From: a virus
Length of the DNA: 64,000 nt
Direction: 5' to 3' (one strand)
IMG/VR virus record: IMGVR_UViG_3300050128_000053
Location: 24,866 to 88,865 of that record
Shown: positions 25,451 to 33,361 of the stretch, piece by piece
How the letters are laid out: each line of letters begins with the position of its first letter
Numbering within the stretch: the stretch's first letter is position 1
Translations under genes and position numbers: made by a program
The notes under the pieces: generated by a model
The model's input: the letters and a program-made list of their open reading frames with translations, nothing else
The model's database searches: none
What the model was told of the DNA's origin: nothing

Positions 25451-25601
25451 TCGACCCCTTCCCGTCCTCTCGTTTCCGAGGGGTATCCCAGTAGGCCGAC
25501 TTGCACCTAGGGCAGACTTTGGGCTGTTGACCCTTCTCCCGTGGCACCCATTCGTGAGAACACCGCTCGCACCGAAATCCTGAAATCTGAACTATCGGCA
25601 C
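25431..25601 (-). CDS. Zinc ribbon protein (56 aa)
   Basis: A GTG at 25601 opens a 56-codon frame with CERCSHEW and CPRCKSAYW, two C-x2-C knuckles 15 residues apart. This is a minimal zinc ribbon, common in phage genomes and probably a nucleic-acid-binding or partner-binding module. It overlaps the start of the methylase gene by 20 bases, so the two are likely coupled. Confidence 0.65.
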   Translation of the reverse strand: MPIVQISGFRCERCSHEWVPREKGQQPKVCPRCKSAYWDTPRKREDGKGSNESGGN

Positions 25602-25639
25602 CCTTCCAGTGTGTCACTTCTGGTGGGCACCTAAAAGGG

Positions 25640-25668
25640 ACACTACAGCTGAAGGGGGACGGTGTCAA
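25640..25668 (-). promoter_or_regulatory. Candidate promoter for the zinc ribbon-methylase pair
   Basis: On the minus strand TTGACA (25663-25668) and TAGTGT (25640-25645) are 17 bases apart, about 40 bases before the GTG at 25601. A palindrome CACCTATTAGGTG lies just upstream at 25681-25693, and a related half CACCTAAAAGG lies at 25628-25638. These may be operator halves. Confidence 0.5.
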
Positions 25669-25697
25669 CCTATTAGTGGCCACCTATTAGGTGCCGA

Positions 25698-25907
25698 CTA
25701 TAAGGGCGGCATCCACGTGTTAGAGGCTGTCGATCTCAAGAATGCCAGCGCACTCAGTTCGGCCGAGTGGGCATAACCCGCTGCTGGCTGAATGCCCAAT
25801 GGCTCGCACGGTTCGCCGCAGACGCCGCAATGACGGACGCGGTCGAACACAGGACCGTTGATCGCCTCGTGATCGAAGTCGGGCATTTCAGGAGTGTCAC
25901 CTGGCAT
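25698..25907 (-). CDS. Small Cys-rich protein (69 aa)
   Basis: Starts MPGDTPEMPDF after AGAAGGAATCGAGCG. It holds RHCGVCGEPC in its middle, a single Cys cluster, and ends in a hydrophobic stretch SALAFLRSTASN. No family recognised. It ends just before the promoter-like region at 25.65 kb. Confidence 0.5.
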   Translation of the reverse strand: MPGDTPEMPDFDHEAINGPVFDRVRHCGVCGEPCEPLGIQPAAGYAHSAELSALAFLRSTASNTWMPPL

Positions 25908-25954
25908 CGCTCGATTCCTTCTTTCTCTCGGTGTCGTGGTCGGATTCCATTGAA

Positions 25955-26293
25955 TCAAAGATTTCCGTGATGCCCCATCAGGTACAGAGCCCCGAGAGCG
26001 ATCCCTGAGTTCACCAAAGCCTGATTATGGCGGCTGGTCAGCATTTGATGGACGGCCGCTACTTCTTCGATGGTAGCGGGCCGGCCCCATTCGGCCTGCA
26101 GCTGGGCTGAGATCTGCGCTGGGCTCGGGATAGGGGCAGAGGCTACTCGCATCTCCCTGCCCGCCGCTGCGAAATACCGCCCCACCGAGCGCACCAAGAG
26201 GAAGAGGACGTAAGCAACCGGGGCCAGGATGCAACACAAGGCGAACCAGTTCACTGGGACGTTTCCGTTGGCGGCGGTAATCAACTCGATCAT
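25955..26293 (-). CDS. Single-pass membrane protein (112 aa)
   Basis: The start MIELITAANGN follows AAAGGAGCTGACGAA. Residues about 14-36 (WFALCCILAPVAYVLFLLV) form a transmembrane segment. The C-terminal half has the helix IEEVAAVHQMLTSRHN and a last hydrophobic stretch SGIALGALYLM. Could be a holin or superinfection-type membrane protein, but nothing decides between them. Confidence 0.65.
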   Translation of the reverse strand: MIELITAANGNVPVNWFALCCILAPVAYVLFLLVRSVGRYFAAAGREMRVASAPIPSPAQISAQLQAEWGRPATIEEVAAVHQMLTSRHNQALVNSGIALGALYLMGHHGNL

Positions 26294-26771
26294 TTCGTCA
26301 GCTCCTTTTTCCGCCTCAAGAATAGCATGCAAATGCCCTGCCTGTCCATTACCCTGATTTGAAATGATTTGAAATCGATTAGAGCGGGGCGCCCGTTATA
26401 TCGCACCCTTCGGGGTGAGGCGGCCAGGAAAAACGATGGGTGACCTGGTGTTTTGCTAGCGGTTTGACACGGAGGCTGAAGCTGATTAGGGTGGCGCGCA
26501 AGCGCCGGGTCATGGCGCTACCACTGGGTCTTTGGATAGGGGTAGAGGATCCCTTGAGAGAAGAGATTTTGAGAAGAGATTCTAGAGACTTGAGATTAGA
26601 TTCTTTGATTAGATTCTTTCTTCTAATCTTTTCTATCTTCTAATCAACTCTTGTAGCACAATTATATTGTAGCCGGGGTGCACAACTGTGCACCCAAGTA
26701 ATGCGCAGATTTGTATCTCAAAAGCATTTGATTTGAGCTGATTACTTCTGCTGCTCACCAAATGACAGGGA
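26294..26771. other. Non-coding region with hairpins and AT-rich repeats
   Basis: No convincing gene in about 480 bases. A short CACCC-TTCG-GGGTG hairpin lies at 26404-26418. AT-rich GATTAGATTCTT-like repeats run from about 26590 to 26645. A perfect inverted repeat of 9 bp with a 2-base centre, GGGTGCACA/TGTGCACCC, lies at about 26678-26697. The last could be an operator or terminator stem. Confidence 0.5.
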
Positions 26772-26989
26772 TTAAGCGTGTGCCTTGCCTTCGCAACTGT
26801 GCCGAAATACAGCCATTTGTGGGTCATAGGAGTACCAGCGCACCAACTCGTTGGCCGGCATGGCATGACTCTGCTCGAGAGTGATCCCGCTGGTCTTGCC
26901 GCAGTGCCGGCACCGCCCGCCGTCTATCACCTCCTCAACCAGCCTGTAGAGGGCCTCTAGGGGGGGTTGGGGCCACTGCTGCGAACCAA
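26772..26989 (-). pseudogene. Small Cys/His protein, frame broken at a C7 run
   Basis: The minus-strand frame ALYRLVEEVIDGGRCRHCG to AVFRHSCEGKAHA is clearly protein-like (C-x2-C, H, C). It resembles a small conserved actinophage protein with an L-E-E-V-I-G-G-x-C start. It has no start codon of its own. A TTG at 26989 with GAGAGG upstream would enter the same frame if the run of seven C at 26960-26966 were eight. One missing base is the simplest explanation. Confidence 0.45.
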
Positions 26990-27016
26990 TATGCCTCTCA
27001 GGGGCGTTAGGGGGTT

Positions 27017-27121
27017 CTAGAGGGCCAGGGCGAGCCGTACCGCGGGCTCTTCGTCCTCTGAGTAGCGGAGCTGGAGCGAAGTAGCACCGGAACGCCCTAT
27101 GACATCGCTAATGGCTTTGAT
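27017..27121 (-). pseudogene. Fragment of a small protein lacking a start codon
   Basis: A 34-codon frame ending SLQLRYSEDEEPAVRLALAL with strong coding character but no ATG, GTG or TTG at its 5' end, where the previous gene stops. It resembles the C-terminus of a small actinophage protein with the motif F/L-Q-L-R-Y-S-D/E. It is likely a frame-broken or truncated gene. Confidence 0.35.
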
Positions 27122-27140
27122 TCATCGCCGGCTAGGGGGT

Positions 27141-27467
27141 TCAGTCATTTTCAAATCTCACTAGGTGATGAGGCGGGCGTAGGGGTTCGCCCAGGCGCTC
27201 TGACTCACAGATCCCATGGCCACAGGCCCAGTCCCTCTCCTCGTCGCCTGAGACGGGAGTCCAGCAGGACCAGCACGACACGTTGCCCTTGAGTGCGATG
27301 AATCCGCACCGCCAGACGATGTCGCCAGGGAGCCCAGTACTGCAATCGTAGGTAATGGTCATGTATCCAGTGACGGGGTCAAGGTCTTGAAATACTCGAG
27401 CACCGGGATACCCGGCCTCGGATAGTGCCGTCGCGATTCTGTGTTCGATCTCGGTGCGGGTGGTCAT
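27141..27467 (-). CDS. Hypothetical Cys-rich protein (108 aa)
   Basis: Start MTTRTEIEHRIATAL at 27467. An upstream GTG at 27503 would add 12 residues, and neither has a good ribosome site. A helical N-terminus is followed by a beta region (GYMTITYDCS) and the Cys-rich VSCWSCWTP...WACGHGIC, a probable zinc site. It is the first gene of the long minus-strand block. Function unknown. Confidence 0.6.
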   Translation of the reverse strand: MTTRTEIEHRIATALSEAGYPGARVFQDLDPVTGYMTITYDCSTGLPGDIVWRCGFIALKGNVSCWSCWTPVSGDEERDWACGHGICESERLGEPLRPPHHLVRFEND

Positions 27468-27554
27468 GGGTGAGAGTGTAGTGGAACGGCCGTAATCCCG
27501 CACAAATACGTAATCGGCTCCCTGATTACATTCACCTCTTGCAAATAGTGCGAT

Positions 27555-27614
27555 TTGTGGGTTATCTGACTTGTGGGTTATCTAATCCGTTTGAGATGTG
27601 TTTGTGGGTTATCT
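27555..27614 (+). repeat. Three direct repeats of TTGTGGGTTATCT
   Basis: Exact 13-base copies start at 27555, 27571 and 27602. Copies 2 and 3 continue with AATC. They lie just upstream of the minus-strand block, where operator or iteron sites would be expected. Confidence 0.7.
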
Positions 27615-27894
27615 AATCGTCATCGTGTGTGGATCTATGGGTAGGCTGCCCACCCCCCTTTCGCTGTCAAATCGCTTGATGATGGGGGGTCTAATAGTCA
27701 AATGGTGCTGCGCCATTACAGCAAATGAAGACAGTAATGCACGTTCATTTGGCTAATGGTGTTGTGCTATTTGGGTAATGCGCAGGTCCATTTACCTAAA
27801 TGGGGAGGGATTACACGGTCTATTTGGTGTTATGGAGTGTGGATGCGGTGGGGATGGGGGGCTGGGGCGGCAGCCATCCCCTCATAATCCAGAC

Positions 27895-28111
27895 AGTAAT
27901 AGCGTGCTACAAGCCAGCATACCCTCATTACTTGGATAGTAATAGAGTGCTACACGCACATGCCGTAACCTCAGAGAGCAGATCACAACAATCAAATGAG
28001 TGGTGTAGCTACTGACAGCACTATTGTCCCTTAAGTAGGTATTACGATGCCCCCTAATCAACAGCACATGCCATATACACACATAACCTGGGCAGTAATA
28101 GAGTGCTACAA
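27895..28111 (+). repeat. Three near-identical repeats of AGTAATAGAGTGCTACA
   Basis: Copies at 27895, 27938 and 28094, the first with one mismatch. Each is preceded by a similar CAT-AA-C segment, so the full unit is about 32 bases. Read on the minus strand each contains TTGTAGCAC followed 17 bases later by an AT-rich hexamer, so they might be promoters instead of iterons. Confidence 0.6.
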
Positions 28112-28226
28112 CCTCTTCCCACATGGGATGTATTTGTTAAGGCGGCGGATTTAGGGAGAGCCTCATTATTAGGGACTGACCTGGGCTGATGTACATTGAA
28201 CCAGCAATCAGATAACGTACCGACCC

Positions 28227-28529
28227 ATGGTCTCGTTCACTAGTAGTAATCACACTCACATTGATTGGTGCGCCTCTCCTTGGACTCACGATTACCGCAG
28301 AGGTCCTACTCAGTTCGATGGTACTGACTTTCCAACAGCATTGATCTGCGATTTGATATGTCTTCGATGCGGCGGATGTCTCATGGTCGCTACCGCAGAT
28401 GGTCGCTACGTCCCGCCCTACGACCCCTCAAGCGACTGGAGCGAGGGTCTGGAGGCCAAGCTGCACCGCCTCGATGCAAGAGATCCTGTGTATCCCTACG
28501 ACCGGTGGAACTCCGAGGTCGACATTTGA
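28227..28529 (+). CDS. Hypothetical protein (100 aa)
   Basis: Starts MVSFTSSNHTHIDWC. An ICLRCGGC Cys cluster lies in the middle, with His/Cys earlier (H-x-D-W-C), so a zinc site is possible. The C-terminus is YPYDRWNSEVDI. It is the first plus-strand gene after the divergence region. No family recognised. Confidence 0.55.
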   Translation: MVSFTSSNHTHIDWCASPWTHDYRRGPTQFDGTDFPTALICDLICLRCGGCLMVATADGRYVPPYDPSSDWSEGLEAKLHRLDARDPVYPYDRWNSEVDI

Positions 28530-28586
28530 TTTGGCGGCTGGTACGCTGCAGCCATTAGAGTGGCGGCTCACAAAGGAAGAGATCGA

Positions 28587-28853
28587 ATGGCGATTAACAT
28601 CAACACGGCATTACGTGACTTGCCAAAGGGAGATCTGAAGCTGCTGGTCTCGCCGGCCATTTTTAGGTTACGTCGTGACTTCGGTCAAAAGCCCACCGTC
28701 ATTCATTTGTGGCACAACGCACACCCTGATTACTGGATTGGCTGCGGCAACGTGATGGACGATTACATTGAGGTGCACCCGAGTTGGTTCTTAGAGCCGG
28801 TGTGCTGTCGTAACTGCCTCAAGGGCGTCACCACGAGAAGGATTAAGCAATGA
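28587..28853 (+). CDS. Hypothetical protein (88 aa)
   Basis: Starts MAININTALRDLP after AAAGGAAGAGATCGA. It contains HPDYWIGCGN and ends with EPVCCRNCLKG, a Cys-rich tail. It overlaps the next gene by four bases (ATGA). Function unknown. Confidence 0.6.
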   Translation: MAININTALRDLPKGDLKLLVSPAIFRLRRDFGQKPTVIHLWHNAHPDYWIGCGNVMDDYIEVHPSWFLEPVCCRNCLKGVTTRRIKQ

Positions 28854-29089
28854 CACTCAACGAGACGCTTAAGGCGTGTAAGGCATTGCTCGAGGTCTCA
28901 CCTGAGGCTGGTGATTTGCCGGTCACGATTATGTTCCGCGATGACATTGTCGATGGCGGCGGTAATCGATGGGCCGAACTCACCGATGTACTTGCGCCAC
29001 CCGTTGTGCTCGAGCAGGGGACCTTGACCACTGTGCTCTTTGGTGCGTCGAGCCCAGTGATTTGCCGGTCAATACGAATCGAGGAATGA
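28850..29089 (+). CDS. Hypothetical protein (79 aa)
   Basis: Starts MTLNETLKACKALLE. The middle segment LPVTIMFRDDIVDGGGN and the ending IRIEE are beta-rich. Both ends overlap neighbours by a few bases, showing a tightly coupled plus-strand operon. No family recognised. Confidence 0.55.
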   Translation: MTLNETLKACKALLEVSPEAGDLPVTIMFRDDIVDGGGNRWAELTDVLAPPVVLEQGTLTTVLFGASSPVICRSIRIEE

Positions 29090-29091
29090 TT

Positions 29092-29475
29092 ATGACGAAC
29101 TACGCCGATTACTCCATTGTCAATCGCGAGACGATGGCATGGCGATGCGATCGTTGTGGTGAAGTCGTCCCATCGCCAGTCGAACACGACGTGGTGTGTG
29201 GCAAAAAGCTTGACACGGGTCACATTTACGGCACGCTTCTGCTTGGTAATGGGGAAATCACCAACAGCGTTCAAGAGGTGCCGCCATTACCGATACTATT
29301 GCCTCCACTCAACTTCGATAACTTTGTAGCTATGGGGTGGGATTGGAATGGCATCTTCAGATTCTTTCGGGATTACGAGCCGGCTGAGGGCTACCACATT
29401 GTGACCGCCGCAGACGGTAATCAATGGATCGAGAAAGACGTCAACACAGTCGACGAGCAGGTCGATGCATCGTGA
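29092..29475 (+). CDS. Hypothetical Cys-containing protein (127 aa)
   Basis: Start MTNYADYSIVNRE with GAGGAATGATT before it. A slightly earlier ATG at 29086 overlaps the previous stop. CDRCGEVV and VVCGKKL suggest a zinc site near residues 20-45. The C-terminal half is aromatic-rich (AMGWDWNGIFRFFRDYEPAEGYH). Function unknown. Confidence 0.6.
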   Translation: MTNYADYSIVNRETMAWRCDRCGEVVPSPVEHDVVCGKKLDTGHIYGTLLLGNGEITNSVQEVPPLPILLPPLNFDNFVAMGWDWNGIFRFFRDYEPAEGYHIVTAADGNQWIEKDVNTVDEQVDAS

Positions 29476-29864
29476 GGCGACCGCCTGGGCATGCCTCAAA
29501 CTGTTTTTGTGAACATTGCATGGCGCTGTGTAGAGCTGATCGTTTGTCGAGAGAAGATTTGCGGGCGGCGGCGGCGGCGGCGGCGGATTCTCCCCCTCGG
29601 TATTTGAGCCGGCCCTTTGCGCAGCGTCAGCCCAGCCCTCGTCGGGAGTGTTCGGTGTGCCACCGGTTGATCTCTGAGGACCCCAGCGGGAGGCTGCGCT
29701 CCCATGGGGCCAACCTGGCTTGCCCGGGGCGTTCTGAAGCCGCTGAAGAGGTCATGGAGGGCATTGGTGAGAGCGTTGGACCACTTGGCGAAGACTTCGT
29801 GCTCTCTGAGAATGCCCAGCGCTTCAGGGAATGGCTGAGGTCCATGAGAGAGTCACAACGGTGA
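29472..29864 (+). CDS. Small Cys-rich protein with Ala tract (130 aa)
   Basis: The GTG at 29472 overlaps the previous TGA (GTGA). CFCEHC near residue 12 and CSVCHRLI later form two Cys pairs. Between them a GCG trinucleotide run encodes seven or more Ala, likely a variable-length tract. The C-terminus is acidic and helical. Function unknown. Confidence 0.5.
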   Translation: MRRPPGHASNCFCEHCMALCRADRLSREDLRAAAAAAADSPPRYLSRPFAQRQPSPRRECSVCHRLISEDPSGRLRSHGANLACPGRSEAAEEVMEGIGESVGPLGEDFVLSENAQRFREWLRSMRESQR

Positions 29865-29936
29865 ACCTCAACAGGCGCAGTGGCTGCACTGCTGAAGAAC
29901 TTCAATAAAATCCATAAAGCAAGGGAAGGGGCAATA

Positions 29937-30107
29937 ATGGAGATAATCGTTAGACCTCGAGTAAGCGGGAAATCGCAGGTCATTGCTGAAGCTCTCGCTC
30001 GAGATCCTGAAGCCGTTTGTGTCGTACCGTTTGCGATAATGCGCAGCTCCCTCGTCGAGGGTCGGGTACTTCGAGAAACCCGATTCGCCGTGTCTGCGAG
30101 GTCGTGA
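29937..30107 (+). CDS. Short P-loop-like protein (56 aa), probably a remnant
   Basis: Starts MEIIVRPRVSGKSQ after AAGGGAAGGGGCAATA. The segment PRVSGKSQVIAEALARD resembles a Walker A loop and its helix, but the rest of an ATPase is missing, and the frame ends as the methylase begins (TGATG). It is likely the N-terminal remnant of a larger nucleoside triphosphatase, or a minimal protein of unknown role. Confidence 0.4.
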   Translation: MEIIVRPRVSGKSQVIAEALARDPEAVCVVPFAIMRSSLVEGRVLRETRFAVSARS

Positions 30108-31732
30108 TGACTCGGAGAGCAGAGAGGCGAGGCGCCCCTGACGCTCTCGACTCCCTCGGTGCGGTCATCAGCGCTGCCATTCAACTCGGCGCTGAATCTG
30201 TCGATGGCTGGTCGAAGGAAGAGCGGGCACTCGTGCGAACACTTCTCAGACGAACTGATCCCGTCAAGGTTCCCGTGACGGAGCTGCGGGAGCAGATTGC
30301 AAGCGGAGCTGACCCGCTGGGGGATGCGTACTGCCGCATCCGAAACAGTGAGGCACGCCGTGATCTTGGTCAGACGTATACGCCGTCCACCATCATCTCC
30401 TCGATGCTGGAGTGGTCAGCAAACGAGGTTGCACCGTCACGAGTGGTCGATCCCGGTTCAGGATCGGGACGATTCACGGTCGCTGCCGGGCGAAAGTTTC
30501 CCAAGGCGCAATTGCTCGCATCAGACGTTGACCCCATCGCAACGCTCATGACCCGTGGGAGCATCGCTGCGGCTGGCTTTGCCAAACGATCCACGGTCGT
30601 GCTTCGTGACTACCGAGGGATGGACCACGGCCCTGCAGATGGCCCAACGCTCTTTATTGGCAACCCGCCATACGTTCGGCACCACCAGATCGACCAAGAG
30701 TGGAAACGCTGGTTACTGCAAACGGCAGCAAGGCGTGGACATGTAGCAAGCGGCCTTGCCGGTTTGCATGTCCATTTCTTCCTCGCAACGGTCGAACACG
30801 GTACGCCTGGAGATGTTGGAACGTTCATCACGTCTGCCGAATGGCTTGACGTGAACTACGGAAGCCTCGTGCGACAGTTGCTGCTTGATGGGCTTGGTGG
30901 GCTTGGCGTTCACGTTCTCGATCCCGATGCTGCGCCGTTTACCGATGTGGCAACGACTGGCGTTATCACGACGTTCCGACTCGGGAGCCACCCCAAGTCC
31001 ATCAAACTCCGGCGTGTCAAAACCGTAAGCGCTCTTGGAGCATTAGAGGGTGGGCGTCCCGTTTCTCGTGAGCAACTTGCAGAAGCGAAACGGTGGACGC
31101 CGCTTATTCGTGTTACTCCCAAGTTGCCTGAGGGATGGATCGAACTTGGAGAGCTGTGCAGAGTGCACCGAGGGGCAGTCACCGGAGCCAACTACATGTG
31201 GGTGACCAAAGCAGATGAAACCGACCTCCCACCAGAAGTGTTGTTCCCGTCAGTCACTCGTGCCCGTGAGCTTTTTGCAGCGGGCGCTTCGTTGGGGGAT
31301 GCGGACCACTTGCGTCGTGTCATTGATCTTCCGGCAGACCTTGATATGTTCGACGCTGGGACACGCAAGACAGTGGACAAGTTCCTGCGACGTGCCAAGA
31401 AGGAGGGCGTTGCAGATGGCTATATCGCTCGCTCTCGGCGTGCATGGTGGAAGGTAGGACTGCGACAACCTGCGCCCATCTTGGCGACGTACATGGCACG
31501 ACGACCACCCGCATTTGTGCGCAACCTGGCAGACGCTCGTCACATCAACATTGCCCACGGTCTCTACCCCCGGCAACCCCTCAGTGACGAAGTGCTCGAC
31601 AAGCTGGCCCTAGCGCTAAGGTCATCCGTCGTTGTCGGCCAGGGACGAACGTACGCTGGTGGCTTGACCAAGTTCGAGCCAAAGGAAATGGAGCGAGTGC
31701 CAGTCCCCAGCCTGGAATTGCTGGGTGCATGA
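30107..31732 (+). CDS. TaqI/Eco57I-type adenine N6-methyltransferase
   Basis: A 541-residue gamma-type DNA methylase. RRDLGQTYTPSTIISSMLEW precedes SAM-binding motif I VVDPGSGSGR (residues 113-122). LASDVDP is motif II, and GNPPYVRHHQ (NPPY 186-189) is the catalytic motif IV of N6-adenine enzymes. The C-terminal 250 residues form the DNA-recognition part, as in M.TaqI. The ATG at 30107 shares its A with the preceding stop. The next gene resembles part of a restriction endonuclease, so this may be a decayed restriction-modification pair captured for self-protection. Confidence 0.85.
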   Translation: MTRRAERRGAPDALDSLGAVISAAIQLGAESVDGWSKEERALVRTLLRRTDPVKVPVTELREQIASGADPLGDAYCRIRNSEARRDLGQTYTPSTIISSMLEWSANEVAPSRVVDPGSGSGRFTVAAGRKFPKAQLLASDVDPIATLMTRGSIAAAGFAKRSTVVLRDYRGMDHGPADGPTLFIGNPPYVRHHQIDQEWKRWLLQTAARRGHVASGLAGLHVHFFLATVEHGTPGDVGTFITSAEWLDVNYGSLVRQLLLDGLGGLGVHVLDPDAAPFTDVATTGVITTFRLGSHPKSIKLRRVKTVSALGALEGGRPVSREQLAEAKRWTPLIRVTPKLPEGWIELGELCRVHRGAVTGANYMWVTKADETDLPPEVLFPSVTRARELFAAGASLGDADHLRRVIDLPADLDMFDAGTRKTVDKFLRRAKKEGVADGYIARSRRAWWKVGLRQPAPILATYMARRPPAFVRNLADARHINIAHGLYPRQPLSDEVLDKLALALRSSVVVGQGRTYAGGLTKFEPKEMERVPVPSLELLGA

Positions 31733-31995
31733 CACCTGTTCCGCCCCCACAGTGGACGGATGAGGAATTCGAGAACGATCGTCGACAGTCAATTCACATT
31801 TTCCGTGAACGGCGCATGCAGGAACCGTTGGAGCAATACCTCGAAGCATTCGAGGTTAGCCGGGATGCAATCGACACGCTTCTTGAAAGCAGTCGATTAC
31901 GCAACATTTACCGGGCACAAGGTATCGAAGACCTCAAAAAAGCGGCGTGGTACGTCAACCGAGAGATTGAGCGCCAGGAGAAAGACCACTCATGA
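31729..31995 (+). CDS. Possible truncated XamI-like restriction endonuclease
   Basis: An 88-residue protein whose ATGA overlaps the methylase stop. QWTDEEFENDRRQSIHIFRE and MQEPLEQYLEAFEVSR resemble my recollection of the N-terminus of XamI-type endonucleases, which sit beside TaqI-like methylases. Real enzymes of that kind are about 250-300 residues, so the catalytic part would be missing. Without a database search the identity is uncertain. It could instead be a small helper. Confidence 0.45.
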   Translation: MTPVPPPQWTDEEFENDRRQSIHIFRERRMQEPLEQYLEAFEVSRDAIDTLLESSRLRNIYRAQGIEDLKKAAWYVNREIERQEKDHS

Positions 31996-32597
31996 TTGGC
32001 CCAACGGCTTCAGAAGTCGTCTGGTTAAAAACCAGCTGGTCTCGTACTGCTCACAGATTAAACGACCGCACCAACTTTGGTAAAGCCCCGTGCGGGTTGC
32101 TGATTTACACCATGGGTTTGGGTCCTATAGGAGGGGAGAGAATCCGCTGGGACAGTCTTGATCAACAACGAGTTGAGCTATGCAAGATTTGTTGGAAGGG
32201 CTATACACCTGTTGACTCTCGCACCATCAATGAGTTGAAATGGTGGGCTGCTCAACACGAGCGAATCTCTCAGATCTTTGCTGAGGCGTGGACAGTGATC
32301 TCTGTACCCACGCACTTAGAAGAGTTCATCGTTGAAGGTCCAGGCGGCAACGTGGTGCACAGCAGGACCCTGCTCAACTACCAGACCCTCAAGGCCATGC
32401 TCAAGATCATGCTCGAAGAGGAGACGTATCGAAAGGTGTCTCGGGAACGCATGGGCCGTCTCATGGGCGCATTACGCACATGGGAATCGGCACACCCTTA
32501 CGGTGAGCCGCTGATTGACGATCCCGAGATTGTTGAAGAGGGCGAGATCGTTGACGAACTGGTGCCCGAAAAGAAAGAGCTACTCTCAGGCTACTAG
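31992..32597 (+). CDS. Hypothetical protein (201 aa)
   Basis: Overlaps the previous gene by four bases. The N-terminal 75 residues are compact and contain CGLLIYTMG and LCKICWKGY, a possible zinc site. The rest is helical, with EEFIVEGPGGNVVHSRTLL and an acidic tail. Its ending overlaps a minus-strand gene. Function unknown. Confidence 0.6.
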   Translation: MIGPTASEVVWLKTSWSRTAHRLNDRTNFGKAPCGLLIYTMGLGPIGGERIRWDSLDQQRVELCKICWKGYTPVDSRTINELKWWAAQHERISQIFAEAWTVISVPTHLEEFIVEGPGGNVVHSRTLLNYQTLKAMLKIMLEEETYRKVSRERMGRLMGALRTWESAHPYGEPLIDDPEIVEEGEIVDELVPEKKELLSGY

Positions 32598-32801
32598 CCG
32601 AGCGTAATACGGGTCGACCGAGCGCAGGATCTCGTCGAGGTCGTCGCCCGTGATGCCGGCGCAGTGCTCACGCAGCCGCATCTCGTAGAGACGAGGATCG
32701 TACACCCAGCCGCACCCGGTACAGAGCCCTGAGTCCTGTCCCTTCACCATCCGTGGAGAAGGGATGTCGCACGAGCATTTGTATGAGGTGTGAAGTGCCA
32801 T
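32586..32801 (-). CDS. Small zinc-ribbon protein, paralogue A (71 aa)
   Basis: Starts MALHTSYKCSCDI. CSC and GLCTGCGWVYDP are the metal ligands, and the end GDDLDEILRSVDPYYARLVA is almost identical to that of the gene at 34537-34752. The two form a clear duplicated pair. It is convergent with the upstream plus-strand gene. Confidence 0.65.
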   Translation of the reverse strand: MALHTSYKCSCDIPSPRMVKGQDSGLCTGCGWVYDPRLYEMRLREHCAGITGDDLDEILRSVDPYYARLVA

Positions 32802-32852
32802 GGGAGCAAGCCTACTCGCCCTACGGAACTCGGGCGCCCTCAAGAGGAGATC

Positions 32853-33137
32853 CTACTTCTGATTCGGCTCTGCGCATGGCCGACGTGCCCTCAGCGAGAA
32901 GGTTGAAGACGCCAGGCTCGGCATTTCCAAAGGCCCCTTTATTGAGCCGGCGGTGGCGGCTCGCTGGACTCGAGAGACGTGTTGAAGACGAATGGATCTA
33001 CGAGTCTCCTCAACCTCGAGCCACCGACGACCCGGTACCCACAGAGACCGGTTCGATGGGCACAAGTGCCCTTCCACCCGCCCAAGACACGTCACCTTGA
33101 TCAGGCATTTGGGGCACTCGTACGTCTTCAAACCCAT
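32853..33137 (-). CDS. Small Cys/His protein (94 aa)
   Basis: Starts MGLKTYECPKCLIK. Residues 8-27 form ECPKC...GHLC, a plausible zinc site, followed by WVPGRRWLEVEETRR. The last 40 residues are less protein-like, and the true end may be earlier if a frame break exists. Function unknown. Confidence 0.5.
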   Translation of the reverse strand: MGLKTYECPKCLIKVTCLGRVEGHLCPSNRSLWVPGRRWLEVEETRRSIRLQHVSRVQRAATAGSIKGPLEMPSLASSTFSLRARRPCAEPNQK

Positions 33138-33361
33138 TCAAGTAGCTTGACACGATTTGGGCCGGAATGAGAAACTCATCACCGGACGAAAGAGTTGCAG
33201 AAGACTCCACCTCGGTGCGGATTCCGCCCCTCCCGAGGATTGTGAGACCCCCACTGCTCTCTTTCGTCCGCTATTCTCTTTTGAAGGGGGCCGCTTGCTC
33301 GTAAGGTCAGTCGCCCCCTCATTACTCTTCAACTCACACACCACACAGGAGGAAAACGAAA

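Larger units (their letters stand above)
27504..28226. other. Non-coding divergence region with direct repeats
   Basis: About 720 bases with no convincing gene, between the minus block on the left and plus genes on the right. It contains two sets of direct repeats listed separately, GC-poor stretches, and G-rich runs near 27650 and 27850. It probably holds the promoters for both blocks and might include a replication origin. Confidence 0.6.

Noticed and set aside
27895-28111. CRISPR array
   Set aside because: The repeats are only three, with spacings of 43 and 156 bases and no Cas genes.
29880-30107. Longer 75-codon form of the P-loop-like gene
   Set aside because: The AAGGGAAGGGG site lies before the internal ATG at 29937, so the first 19 codons are unlikely to be translated.
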